Positions 36,202 to 48,692 of a stretch of DNA of 64,000 nucleotides are shown piece by piece. The stretch spans positions 1,240,001 through 1,304,000 of the forward strand of contig JAQQWL010000002.1 of assembly GCA_038363925.1 (NCBI GenBank). Reading direction: 5' to 3'. Each line of letters opens with the position of its first letter. The first letter of the stretch is position 1. The stretch comes from Apiospora phragmitis. Lineage: Eukaryota > Ascomycota > Sordariomycetes > Amphisphaeriales > Apiosporaceae. Position numbers and translations under genes: made by a program. The notes beneath the pieces were generated by a model. That model searched no databases. It had not been told where the DNA came from and worked only from the letters and a program-made list of their open reading frames with translations.

Positions 36202-36717
36202 GGGTTTGATTATTTTATTGATTACTCCATTGATTACTTCATGGATTACTTTGTGGGTTACTCCATTGATGTCGTGCTTGCCCAAGGGGGGAAAGACATG
36301 GTATGGCAATGGTTATGGCAACGGTTATGCCGTAGATACGCAAGGAGGCTTGCACGAAACTTTCATAAGCAATGGAAAGAAGAAAAATGATAACATGCCG
36401 TCATTAGCACAGTGAATTGAACTCAAAATTCAGGTCTATGTACGTTGGCACAAACGCTCATCTCGCCCAATTTGTCCACGTCGGGACGTAAACTAGCAGT
36501 TTGAATAGCTTCCTCCTTGTGAAAGCAACGCCATCTACTAGTAATTTTCCATCCCAAAGAGGCGAGGCTCGAGGAAGCATTTCATTAGGAAATAAGTGTT
36601 AGCAGGCAGATTGTATAAGGCCGTGACAGTGGGTGTATGTATGTATGTATGTATATGCGCGCTGAACGAATGAGATTTCATCCTCGAACAAGGGGAAGTC
36701 GATGTGGCTGTTGTGGA
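36202..36717. other. intergenic
   Basis: Starts with imperfect ATTGATTACT(C/T)CATTG direct repeats (about 36208-36268), likely the 3' flank of the pseudogene. Also contains the TGTA microsatellite. No gene. Confidence 0.5.
36634..36654. repeat. (TGTA)5 microsatellite
   Basis: Five uninterrupted TGTA units. Confidence 0.85.
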
Positions 36718-37437
36718 TTATGGTCTCATACCGGCGACTCGAGGGGAGTACGGATAGCCCGGTATGCGAAACAGGGGCGAGAAGCTGTGCCGGCAGAGGA
36801 GTTGTATGGTTTGGATCCTCCCTTCCATCACGACGAGCTCGATACGCTGGGGCGCGCTCAGGCTGTTGTCACCTTGTTTGTTATTGTTGTTGTTGTTGTG
36901 ATTGTTATTGAGACCGCTTGCCGCTGTTGCTGCAGACGAGGGTGACGCCCTTGTCGCCGTAGTAGGCGAGGTTTGTTCGATTTCCGAGGAAATCGGTATG
37001 GAGACGGCTATAGTGGTGGACGACGAGGCCTTGGATATCGACAGCGGCGCCGCGGAAGTCGAGACGTCCGTCATCGACGAATTGTTTGTGATCGTCGACG
37101 ACGACGACGATGACAAGCTCTTCGCTATCGATGGCGCCGCCGACGAAGCGTTCGTGGCCGCCGTCGACCCGGACAACGTCCGTTGGCCGTGGTGGAGCGG
37201 CAGTATGGGCGCCACGTCATCCCCCAGGCTGAGGCGCTGTATCGCCGCCACCTCCTGCGGAGTCTCCGCCACGGGTAAGGTGGTGGTGATATGCTGTCCG
37301 CTCCGCAACGCCCGGCGGATGATGCGCCACTTCCACACCAGCACGATGCAGGGCGGCAGGGCCAGGACGATGCCGACCAAGGCGATGATGGACTCGGCCG
37401 TCACGTCCATGTTGCCGCTGCTGTCTGTGTTCGCCAT
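36718..37437 (-). CDS. small single-pass membrane protein, Ser/Thr- and Asn-rich
   Basis: 239 aa, single exon. The start is ATG 37437 (CATACCATGGCG). One transmembrane segment lies at residues about 13-32 (AESIIALVGIVLALPPCIVLV), followed directly by a basic stop-transfer patch (WKWRIIRRALR). The remainder is a low-complexity Ser/Thr/Ala-rich cytoplasmic or luminal tail with a polyasparagine tract (NNNHNNNNNN), encoded by a TTG/TTA-rich run near 36880-36905. No family was recognised. The short N-terminus before the membrane segment suggests a type III topology. The very C-terminus (from about residue 200) is less protein-like, so the true end could differ. Confidence 0.55.
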   Translation of the reverse strand: MANTDSSGNMDVTAESIIALVGIVLALPPCIVLVWKWRIIRRALRSGQHITTTLPVAETPQEVAAIQRLSLGDDVAPILPLHHGQRTLSGSTAATNASSAAPSIAKSLSSSSSSTITNNSSMTDVSTSAAPLSISKASSSTTIAVSIPISSEIEQTSPTTATRASPSSAATAASGLNNNHNNNNNNKQGDNSLSAPQRIELVVMEGRIQTIQLLCRHSFSPLFRIPGYPYSPRVAGMRP

Positions 37438-40400
37438 GGTATGGACGACGATAGTAATAGAAATTACCAAGAAAGAAAGAGCTTCCTTGTTGGTCTGTCT
37501 CGCCCCCCCCCTTTCCTCTTTGGCTTTCGGTTCGTCTCTCTTTTTTCCCCTTCTTTTTTTTGCTCGGTTCCTAAATCACGTTTGGTGAAGACTTCTCTTC
37601 TTCAAGTACAGCAAGAAATAAAAATCAGGCGTCGATGAAAAAGAAGACTCGGCTCCGAGAGCGTCTGGGCATTGAGCCAAGGGCGTTGGACTAGAGATAG
37701 CTGTTTCTTGGGATGGTAGGAGAGAAATAGGATGGATGAGAAATCGAGTCGTGGACGAGAATGGTCGAGGTCCGATACCAATGTCAAATAATCCTATCTT
37801 CGTAGCAAACCGTAGTCGAAGCAGCCGCGAAATAGGATGGAGTTAACGAAGCGAAGAACAACACCATCAGAGGCCAGGCATCACCAAAAAAAAATAAGCT
37901 CTTGACTCTTACACGATTCCTATACCGAGCAACTTGGTTACTTGGAGCAACTCGGGATGGCCGACCAGTAAGCATGCGCTCGGCCACCCTATATTTGTAG
38001 ATCTTGGCCGAGAACGAAGTCTTAGTTCCCTAGGTAATAAGGTATGTCCAGTGGCGTATTACTCTGCCACTGACTTTGACTGCCAACAAGGCACCGATGG
38101 TGTACGCCGGGCTTCTACAACGTCGCATGAGCGGTATCATACAGTCGGACAGCAGCGTGCATCGCCGTGTCGTTGCGAACTACTTCATCTGTGATGGCGT
38201 CTACCAGTTTGCTTTGGCGGTGAAGATGTTCCTCTGCCCTCTAACAGGGGGCCAACTTACGAACTTTGTTATGACAATGGTAGTTCAGACGGTCGATGAA
38301 GCAAGTAGCAGGACTCTACACTGTATCTGAGTTTCTAGGTTTAGGGATCGGTAGTTCCCCCATGTTTTCACCACCTACTAACATGGAGGTCGGACGAAAG
38401 CGCCGAGGGTCAACGAGCTTAATTAAGCATTTGTTGCCCACGTTGTAACGTTGCTATCGTGCACATGCAGATGAAATCTGGATGCCTCACAAATGCCATA
38501 TTCTTTAGAAAGTTATCACATACAGTGGCGGTGAAGTTTGCTAGCTGCACAGCCTCAGGGGCTGTACCGGCGCTTATGAGATTGCCCGATCAATGCAGAT
38601 GCTCATTGCAACAATACCGGCCGTAATCATGGCTACGGAGAATGTGCATCAAGAGCTTCTGGTTGGATATACCGAGGTTCCTCTGCTTTTGGAGGATCGG
38701 GCCCAATCGATTCATGTGCAGGACTCCTAATCATCCGTGAACGGCAGCAATATCGACCTACAATGACCATATACTTTTCTTCTCTCTCTCCCTCCCTCTT
38801 GACGACCACCAGGAGACCGTGCTGCGCGAAAGATTCCGCTTCGACTTCGCCTTGTCATGTCTGCCGAAAGAGGCACTCGAGTGATTTGTGATGGTGGGCG
38901 AGCGTGCGTACCTACAAAAAACGAAAAAGGCGCTTTTGCACAAGACGAGGGAATAGGCTAATCTCGACGTCGATGGCCAGAACCTCGCCGCCTTCCCGGG
39001 GAGCCAACACCTTGACTCGTAGGATGGAGTGGCGGCTGCTGTTCTTGGTAAGAACTCATGCGGGCCCCTGATGCTGGTGCAGATCCCCTCCGAGCGGATC
39101 GGCCTCTCCTCATCTACTGCCCTACAGCCCTTGGCGATTTCCACGGCGGCGGTGTGAAGGGCGGTGGAGGTTGGGACGGAAACGTGAGTAGGGTAAGGTT
39201 GTTTATCAGATCTGGGGTACTCTGGAGTCGTCGATAAGAAGCCGCTTGGGGATTCAAGCTCATGTCAACCAAGGCAGTATGAGTCATTCATTTACTTGGG
39301 ATGGGATGAAAATAAGGGTTGAAACACGCGACGGGAAAAGCGGTCGGCAGTATTCGTATAACAAGCGCTTTACAATAGGAGGACAACGATAGGGTTAATC
39401 TAAAGTATATATACTATCTGTATGATTACTTCATCGTGCTGTCGGCTTCGGTTTACCGCTGACATACACGTAGGGCAATGGAATCTGAGATGGCCAAGCA
39501 AGCAAGAAGCAGTCAACAGCGTAACGCACGATTGCGTTCAATCTGACAGGGGGCAGGCATGCTGCTGACCAGCCTCCACGGTTCGTGCTAGAATGCTGCA
39601 ATGCATGCCTACCACGGGAGAGACATGGTTTGGCGTCATCAAGATGAACACCGAAGCCAAGCAATCAGATTGCAGAGTACCACAATACCCCTCTCCCCGG
39701 CTTGCATACCACTTCGCGACTACGACAAGGCAGCTTTGGCCCGCATCTGACTAGCATCTCGTAGGCACGAGTCCGCCTTGGAAGATGTGTTGAGAGAGAG
39801 AGCCGCCTATGCATTGCATGACTCGAGCCAGGTATGCAGCTAGACCGTTCATGAGCTTTCATTCCACGTGAACGTGGGCGTGCATGCTAGCTACCTTGGA
39901 TATGGAGTAACGACAGATTACGTCATGTAAATTCGCGCAAGGGGAATCCCCCAGTGCCTAGGTTCAGTAAGTACCCAAGGGGGCCATACTCGTTTTGGTG
40001 TCGTAACTGTAGGTAGCTGACAGGCTTGGGGGACAGGCGGTCTGGTCGAAACAAGCTCTCTCTGTAGCACACATACACTCTTTCGAGCATGGCCTAGAAC
40101 ATGTCAAAAGCCTTCCTCGGTCGCCAGAGCTGAATCAGCGCGTCGGTTAGACGGCACCCATCTGACCGACAATTTCAAGTAGGGAGCTACAACTTGATAG
40201 GAGGTGTGTGGTGCGAGATGGATGACACAAACGGCACACACTGAACCTGCTATTCCCTGCGGAGCTACCTCACGATCAGGAATACAATACCAGACATTCA
40301 ATTCATTGCCTTATTTCCATTCTGACATAACCATGGAGACCATATGGTAGGTAGTAAACGGGCGCTCTTCGAAACGCTACGGCCACCTTCGATTGAACCG

Positions 40401-40737
40401 GTTGGAGCCGAGACGGGACTCCGTTGGTAACTCAGGAGAGAGGGCGAGAGCTTTCCAATCACACCGAACACAGTTGAGGGCAAAACGCCCCATGCCAATA
40501 GTAATAGTGAACCAAGAAGAGTCGATTGGCCTAAAACAAAATGTAGAGTAATAGCTCCGGGTATGGTAAGAATATATGTTATGCAATGGTGCTTCCTCGT
40601 CCTCCTCTATTCCTCATCAAACCACAATAGGTCCGTCTGTCTGTTTGTCTATCCGTGGGTGGCCAGCCAATAACAAAAAAAGGTAAAACGCCATATAATG
40701 TTGCGACATTGTATGAAAGAGAGAGTGTCATCATTCT
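37438..40737. other. 3.3-kb intergenic region
   Basis: No gene, RNA or transposon was recognised. Short poly-T/poly-C runs lie near 37505-37560. Confidence 0.45.
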
Positions 40738-43700
40738 TCAACGAAGCCCGAAGCCTTCGCTATCATTGACAGCACGCCATAGTGATGTCTCGAGGTGTTC
40801 TCGAGTCTGGTATCGATAAAGGTTCAGAACATTGAAGCAAGTGCGCGCCGAGGGGTATCGTCCTGTGTCGGGGCCGAGGCAGGTAATCTTGATGACGAGC
40901 GAGGCGGCGCCCGTGGCCGGGATCCGATCGCTGCCCGTGATGAAAGAAAGCAGGCGGCGCTGGTCTTTGGGTGTCGCCGCGCCAAACGTCTCCCAGAACC
41001 ACTCGACCGTCGGCTCTCCCTGTGGCTCCGGAGCCGTCTTGTCGGTGCCATTCCAGCTCGAATAGGTAGCGACGGCCCGGAGCGCAGTGATGTCCAACGG
41101 CTCGTCGGATCCTCTCACCAGGAGCTCGATCTCTTCGGGTCTGAAGAGGGACAAGGCGTTCCCGCCGCATACCGTAAAGAAGCCGCGTTTGAACGGCTCA
41201 AACTGGCGGCTAACCGACGTGTCCAACAGGTATCGCACATAAAGATCGACGTATTCCCGTCTGTTGCTGTTCGTGACCATCTTAGAGTCCCCGCCTGGGC
41301 AGAGGGGAACGCGAACTCGTTCACCATATTTGTCGACATCAATCACAAAGTCCAAACAGAATGTAGCTTGCACATCGCCATCGTATTCTAGGAGTTGGCG
41401 TAGGCCGCGGGCAAGGCGCGGTCGAAATTCAGCCAGTTCATCCAGCGTGTATGTCATGACGGACCGTTGGTGAATGGCGGTATTGTTCGAAGCTGATTGA
41501 GGCGCTGCAGCTAGGAGTTTCCTGAATGCGAACGGCGGGAGAGCAATGTCTAAGATCGTAGAGTTGTAAATGGCAAGTCCTAGTAAAACGCCCACAAGAA
41601 AGTATTGGTCCGAAGTCTCGAACGTATGGGGGTTGAAGTAGCAGTACTGCGAGTCTTCGTCAAAGACGAATAGGCCTGGGTTGGTCAGCTACATCTACCC
41701 ATTGTAGGCAACGGGAGGATGAACTTACCATGATCTGGGTTGAAGACCTCCCGGACTAGTAGCAGAAACCACTCCTTTCGGAGCCCACCTGCATCAATGC
41801 CCTCTTCCCCACGAAACTCGATGCGCAGCCCTTTCTTGATGTCCTCGCTGCCACTCCCTACTACCTCGCTAACTTGTTTGAGACTGTCTTCGACGAGACA
41901 GTCTCGGCGAACACTGAGAAACAAGTATTGGGTGTAACTCCGGTGTGATAGAATGCTATCGAAAAAAGCTTCTCGGGCTTTCCCAGCCATTTGTCGCTTG
42001 GCATCGAATTCGAGAATCTGGATCTTGGCCCAGATGCTGAGGAAGAAGGGGTACTGGCAAAAGGCAAACTTGCCTTTTCGAGCTTCCCACTCCTCAAAAT
42101 CTGCCTTGAAGTCCATGCAGTCAAGCAACGAGTTGTAAAAGTCGCTTGTGGCCAACAAGTGGCCATGCGCGTGCCGCGTGCTCACCTCATTCCGACGAAC
42201 ATGGGTTAAGTTGTTGGCGGCAAAAAGCAAAGCCATGACCTTCGATGCGGCCTTGATTTGCCAATCGTCAGCGTAAGGGAGTCTCTTTGGTGGTTCCGGG
42301 GGCTTCTTTTGCTTCCTCGAGGCATTGGATGCTTCAAGTGCGGCATGAAGCGTAGCAGGGGTGTTGCTCGTCCGGCTGTTAGACATCTGAGGAATCAATC
42401 CAGCCGTCACGTCTATCCTATGCTCATGCTTCTTTGAATCTTGACGTGTGAGACGGTATGTTACGAAACCCCCGATAAGATCTTTGAGCTGTAGGAATAA
42501 ATGCTCAGGCAGCTTGGAGAACCAAGTAACTAGATGATGATGGCATGGCTCAGTGGTATTAGACAGGAGGCCAAGTATGCGCTTGATTATTCCCGAATGT
42601 CGGCCTGCGGTGCTCTTCTCTGGACTCTCTCTCTGACTAGCCGTAGGCCCCGTCTTCTCCCTGGCTATCTTAGGGAAGGTTCCGGAATAGCTCTTGTGGC
42701 CAGCGTGAAGCAGGGGATTGGCGAGGATGAGTAACAGAAAGCGGATGTCTTCTGGATCCTTGAGTACTCGGCCAGGTCTCTTGAGCAAGTTCTCCGTGCA
42801 TTTCAATAACACCCGTTGCAGGTGCTCTTGTGCGTCAAGGACGAGTGTCTCGTAGCGGCTTCGCTCGGCGTCAGGCAGCGCTTTCGAAGGGTCATTCTGT
42901 ATCAGCTCGTCATAGACAGAAGTCCATCCTTCGGCAGTATTGGTTATCGTGTGATACCATTCCATCACAAGCCCCCAATCGATTCGTGGCGACCGAGGGG
43001 TGACGAGGGAGTGCGCATCATCTTTTCGTGCTGATTGGGTTCTGGTAGCAGGTACATCTTGCTGGTTGCCTGTCCACCACATGCCGTTCTCGGCGAAGTT
43101 GCCCAAGAGCAGCATCCTGGGGTCAAGCTGCTCAGTTACCACGGGGTCCTCGGCCATGGGTACTTTTTCGCGCCGGGTGTCCGGCAAGGGCTTCCTCGGT
43201 ATTTTAAACGGAGCCGGGCGCGAGGAGCTGAAGCTTTGGCGTCGCGCGATGAAAGCCGCATTGAAATAATCGTGAGATCGAAAACAAGCCATAAGATATT
43301 CCTCCACCGGCTTGAAAACGGACTTCGCGTCGAGGGGGTTGGGCGGCGCTGCCGGTGACCGCAGAGGAAAGCCGGAACTGCGCTGGTCAGGAAAAGAGGT
43401 CGAATAGGATCTACTCGCATTCCCATTTTGGCTGAGCGGGTTGGCCTCGAGGTTTTCGTCGGGAAAGTCGTCGAAAACTGGAGTGCGCACATATATAGGC
43501 GGTGGTGTGCCCCTCGAAGCTGATCTCTGATGCCTTTCTCGCAATGGCATTTGGGAGAAGTAATCGTCGCTTCCGCGCGACGACGAACGTCTCGGCCAAT
43601 TTCCGGGACTTCCTACCCGGCCGGCAGAGTCGGTATAATGTCGCAGTGAAAGCCGCAGGCTCTCCTGTACAAGATGCTTGGTGTGCTCGACCGACGGTAT

Positions 43701-44321
43701 CGTGGGGGCAATTGCGGGTTTCGCGGCGTCGCCATGGTTGTGTTCCAGCGGCTTCAGGTCGTTGATGGTCAGACAGATGGTGCACCTGAATACGTCCAGC
43801 TCTTTCGGCCACCTGACCAGCCCGCCGCAAGTCATGCAGTTCCCGTTGCGAAAGTCGATGGGCCCTCGTTGCGGCTTCCGAGACGACGTCGACGCCATGC
43901 TCGGCCCAGAGGTCATCCCTGGCCTGGGGGGTGTGTAGTCGTCATCGGTCGATTCGTTAAAGTCGACGATGGCTTTTTTCTTCTTCGATGAGAATAACGA
44001 AGGGAATGGGTGGCTCATTGAGCGAGAATGCGACGGCTGTCGGCTAGAGGGTTTCGGGGCTTTGGGTTTCGCACCAAGAAAGTCGTCGTCCTCTTCGGAG
44101 CTGCTGTCTACGATTTGGACTGGAGGTGGGCCACGATAGAAGCTATCCAGACCGGCAGCGTTCAATCGCGGGTTCGACATGGGGGCTCGCGTGGTGGTGC
44201 CATTCCGGCGCTGTGGTGAAGAAGGGCCTCGGTGTGGGATCGCGGCTGCCGACATGGACATGGCTGGGCATCTACTCCCGTTTTCGTAGGAAGTAGCCGC
44301 TCGAGTTGATCGTGACGCCAT
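40738..44321 (-). CDS. HECT-type E3 ubiquitin ligase (Hul4-like)
   Basis: Transfers ubiquitin through a catalytic cysteine thioester (family knowledge). Model: exon 1 is 44321-41729 and exon 2 is 41675-40738 (53-nt intron, GTAAG donor, CCCAG acceptor, joining Gly), 1176 aa. Seen: a Ser/Pro-rich N-terminus with an acidic patch (SSSEEDDDF), then a zinc-binding-like CMTCGG ... CTIC pair near residues 160-180, a helical middle region, and the HECT domain. The HECT N-lobe starts around LRIEFRGEEGIDAGGLRKEW and includes FNPHTFETSDQYFLVGVLLG. The C-lobe has SARTCFNVLNLY with catalytic Cys1144. The short tail after the cysteine (32 residues) is normal for HECT enzymes. The arrangement (zinc-finger-like N-terminus, no C2/WW or RCC1) fits the fungal Hul4 group better than Rsp5 or Tom1. 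Intact. Confidence 0.92.
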
Positions 44322-47245
44322 TGCTTCCCGTTTCTTCTAGTGTTCCCACCTGCACTGCGATTCAATTAGGAGAAGGACCTTGCCAATCCCACAAATAACA
44401 TAACGTTCAGTAATCGTTAACTCGGCGCAATCACATATTTGGTCACGTCAATGACTGGTCATCCCAGGTAATGCCCAGTCCTGTAGAATTGACCAAAACG
44501 ACGTAGGTAGGTAGGTGGGAACGTGACCGAGTGTAGTGCACTACAGCGCAGTGCAATCAATGCAATGCAATGTCGAAGCAGTAACCGTTAGTATTAGCAG
44601 CAGTAGTAGCTAGCCTGGCAAGTACTGCAGAGGTGAGCTCGAGTTCAAATTGATGGCTGAAGACCTATCTGCAAGGGCAGTCGAGTGTATGTGGAGGGGT
44701 TCGGTTGCTTTGCTTGCTTGCGACCAGGCAAGACCAAGACATGCATAAACCCGGGGCGGAATGTCAAATATGTGATCCAAGTATCTCAGTAGTAGGAGGA
44801 GCTGTCGTCAAGCACAGCGCCCGTATGTTAGAATACAAGAATGTAAACAGAACAATAAAGTTTCTCTCCCACGACGATATGGCACTATGAAGATCAATGG
44901 GCAAGGTCGAATTTGGGGCTCTAAGCTGAGAGTAACATTGAAGTAAGGCCCAACTACGTTAGTAAACCACCGTTCCGTCCGTGCCGCCCTCGCATCCCAG
45001 AGTGACGTCCTACTGCCGAGCGAATCGCAGGGCTTCCCGGCCATTTGCCGCTACTGACCTCCCTCGGTCGGGCGTCAAACAGGGTCTGGTCCATTGACAC
45101 ACCTGCGCCTTTCCCCTGCTGATCCATGAAATGGCATGCTGCCTTGCTGGGATACTCCAGAATATTCGTGTCTGACAGCATATTTGTGGGTGCTTCATTA
45201 TAAACATGGATAGGGATGCCCTCATTCACTACGAGATTCCCACTCTGTATTTCAAGGACGGCACCTTGGCTGTCACCACCAGTCTCTATTTCCTAACCTA
45301 GATCCTGCTCTCCATCCAACGTTCGCTGCATGTAAGCGCAGCCTTGGCTTTTTACTATTTAAGGGGAGCAACGACGCGGCCATGGCCACCAACTACCTTC
45401 ACGCTTACGTGCCACTATGCAGGGCCGGCCCAGCCCATTCGCATTCGTTTCCGAGAGGTACAGAGTATTGGCGTACATCTTATTCAACCTAGCCCCCTTT
45501 GCTCCCAGTCCCGTCCACGCTTGGCCCCGTCTCAGCGATTGGGGGCTATGAGAACTCCGTACGGAAAACAACAAAGAGCCATGACGGACCCATGGCGGAT
45601 TACCCCAGCATTGTCATTACAACGAGCCCTGGAAACGGGGGCACTTGGGTTTAGTGTTGGCCCGAAAAGCGGCCCAAAGCTAATAGTTAGCAGCCGTCTA
45701 ATTTGCGTCCAGCAGTGCTTACATGAATCTTCAATATAACAACTAGAAGCTGGTCTCCCTGACAATTTGCTCGAGATTGCTATCCACCATGCATGCCAAT
45801 GTGCTCTCTGACGGGTCTTTCCCCTGATCAGACACAGGATCGCTATCTCTCGGGCCTTGGCTGCTTATACCTTACACAGTTGCCAGAACAAGAGGGAAGT
45901 TGAAGAGAGGGAGGGGCTCGGCACCCCGCGGGCATATGCTCCTCAAAGTTCAACACCATCATCAGCCCGAAACTCTGAGCCAACAGAGTTCTGTCAATTG
46001 GTTGTATCCCAACGTCACTGCAGCAACTCCTCTCTGTTGATTGGCGATATCTCATGACAAGCAGTACTTGCTTCGCATAATGCTCAGCTGGCCCCAAATC
46101 TGCCAAAATAGCGAGTCACGAGGAGTCCGCCCCCAGGCGATATGATCCGTGGACCCAAAACCAAACCTCAAATAAGTCAAATATGCACCATTGCCATTCA
46201 ATGTAATTACCCAAGCAAATAAAAAACCACTAGCTCTACAAGACACAAGGAAGAGCCCGAAGGAATCACTGTTCTGGTCATCAAGAGGATGGAATGATCA
46301 TGGCCGATTCGAATGTAGCTGAGAAGCTTGCATTGTCGGCAGGGAAGGCTTATTAGTGCACCCAAAAAGCGCCCTGCCACTACTTAACCTTAGTGCGCAT
46401 TGCCTCAGCTGAGATGCAACATGGATATACTGTTCTAGGTCAGGCTACACAACTTCCAATGATACTTCGCATTGGTAGCACTATCCTACCATATGCAATG
46501 CTCTTTAGCAAGTTTCTCGCTACCTCCTCTATATGTTTCTTCATCTTAATATAGATCATGTGTTGAGGCGTTGTTATACCGACGTTAGCTATGGCTACCT
46601 AAGTAGGTAAGTACCCAGCCTGAATCAAGTGACTCCCGAACAGTCGTGTCCATCCATCCGCACCCAAAGCCCGGTATTCACTCAAGGTAATCTATTCATG
46701 TGAGCATACGCAAAGGTCTAACTTTTGGATCACACCCAAGACAGGACCGCGTGTAGCTCACTGCTTCAATCCTCAATTTGTCACCACACCACACTCATCG
46801 CACTCGCACCGTGCCTTCCCTGTACGCCATGAAGATCAGGCAGAGGCTTATCTACCAAAGAGTGATCATTATGGATCTTCCTGGGCAAGCGACCCATCAA
46901 ATCGCATCGAATGCGGTGGTGCACAGCACATGAAAGGACCCCCCACTATCCACTCTCCCACGCGTCCCCCTAATCAATCGTTGCAAATCTGGCTGGCTCT
47001 CGACAGGCCACAACACCGCAAGCAGAGACGGACGCAACACCGCTCATTTAGAACCAAAAGGTCAGGCCATCATCGTCTCTTTTTTCGACTGCAAACATCG
47101 TTGCTGGGAACACTTCGCGAAACCTTTGAGGAGAAACCCGCTGTTTGGCTTCACGAGTTGCTTCGACTTCCCCGTTTACACTACAACAAGCAAACTAAAC
47201 AGCCACCCCGGTTAAAAGCAACCACCACAATAAAAGGGATAGACT
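44322..47245. other. 2.9-kb intergenic region
   Basis: Divergent promoters of the HECT ligase and the DUF3712 gene with a long AT-richer centre. GTAG repeats near 44505 and CTAAGTAGGTAAG-type motifs near 46600. No gene was supported. Confidence 0.45.
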
Positions 47246-48311
47246 ATGGACTTCAGCTTTCAGGGACTTGTACAGACACACACCGGCCAGATGGAATCAG
47301 CCTTCGACAAGATCATCAAATGCATTCTGCATTACAGTCGCTTGGATGTCTCGCTGGTTCGCATCAGCAATGTCACCGAAGAGTGAGTTACAATATTGAA
47401 TGCATTTCCTTCCCCTGTACGTGCTACTGTGCGTCATCCGAACTGTATAAACGTAGAAAGGGCGGTGAAAGGCCTGTTTGGGGTTTTTACAGATCGACGG
47501 GCACGATGTTGACTTCTCGCTGCTTAGTACCTTTCACATCTCGGTGGATGCGCGCGCCACAAACACTGGCCCCGTACCGGCCTCCATCTCCCCCATGACG
47601 CTGGATCTGCACAACGGCCAGGGGAACTGCTTCGGGCAGATCTTCATGCCGCCCCTGAACACCAGCATGAACGGGGCCCGCGTCCAGGTCGACAACCAGC
47701 TCGTCAAGATCACCAGCAAGGCCGCCCTGCTGGACTTCGTCGGCAGCATCCTGGAGTCGACCGCGACCGTGCTGGACCTGCGCAACGGCCGCTGCGACGT
47801 CAAGGCGCTCGGCGTCGGCCCCCGCAGCATCGTCTACAGCAAGACGATGCAGATGAAGGGCATGGACGGCCCGCGCGTGACCGTGGCCGAGGTCACCCCC
47901 AGCGGGAAAAACGGCGCCGACGTGCAGATAGTGCTGCGGATCGCCAACCCCAGTCCTATCGAGATTAGCTTCGGCACGTGCAGCTTCGAGATCCAGACGA
48001 GCGGCGGTGATGACAACATCGAACAGAGGAAGGTCTTTGCTGAGCTGAAGGGCCGCCTGGATACACGCAAGGGGCTCTTCGAGGTCAAGCTGAGCGGAAC
48101 CCTCGACAAGAGCGTAACCCTAGAACCCGGAAAAGTCCGTCTGGTCGGGAAGCGATGCGCCGGGGCCGGTTGGTGCGACGATGCTGTCAAAGCCATCGAC
48201 GTTGAGCTCCACGGCATCCACAAGCTCCTCCGAGCCATTGGGGTCGAAACGATCCACGCGGAAGAGATTCTCGACGAGAAACCAAAAGGCCGGTGGTTCT
48301 GGATGAAGTAG
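47246..48311 (+). CDS. DUF3712-domain protein
   Basis: Model: exon 1 is 47246-47382 and exon 2 is 47528-48311, giving 306 aa. The intron has GTGAGT and TGCTTAG and joins Asp: NVTED-TFHISVDARATNTGP. This joining keeps frame and restores the family sequence; using the earlier ACAG at 47492 would not. Seen: an N-terminal helix (SAFDKIIKCILHYSRLDVSL), then the conserved ARATNTGPVPASISPMTLDL, GQIFMPPLNT, and a second immunoglobulin-like/LEA-like beta domain from VTVAEVTPSGKNG onward. Known: DUF3712 proteins are widespread in ascomycetes, related in fold to LEA-2-like domains, and have no assigned biochemical role. Some family members carry a transmembrane segment; this one does not show one. Confidence 0.85.
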
Positions 48312-48692
48312 CGTGCTGCGGTGGTTAATCTGATTTCCTACGGGTTCCTCTCTGTATTTTGAGCAAGCGAGCATTGGTTGGGGCCGGAGTTCGAACTGGC
48401 GTTGGCGGCGTTTGGCGGCAGGGTACTACATCGTCGTAATTCTACTACTTCTACTACACAGGCCAATTCGTGTCTGCGAGACAGTTAATAGAGTCTAAAT
48501 AAGCCTTGGAAAGGGCACGTATGACCGATATGTCATGTTGTGCATTTTGATGTGCTGATGGCAACTGGCTTTCATGCCTTGGGCAAGAAACCCGGCAACA
48601 CTGTCGGAAACCTTGACTATCTTCAGTTTGTAGTATTCATTCAAATGAACCGCTTTGAAATATCAATATCCCTTCTCAACTACAGCCACCGT
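48312..48692. other. intergenic, convergent 3' ends
   Basis: 3' flanks of the DUF3712 gene and the MFS transporter. Nothing else. Confidence 0.6.

Noticed and set aside
47383..47492. Apparent one-base frame error across the DUF3712 intron when the ACAG at 47491-47492 is used
   Set aside because: The TTAG acceptor at 47527 restores frame and the conserved NVTED-TFHISVDARATNTGP sequence.
46930..47598. Long plus-strand open frame overlapping the DUF3712 gene
   Set aside because: It is a shadow in another frame; the DUF3712 exons explain the coding signal.
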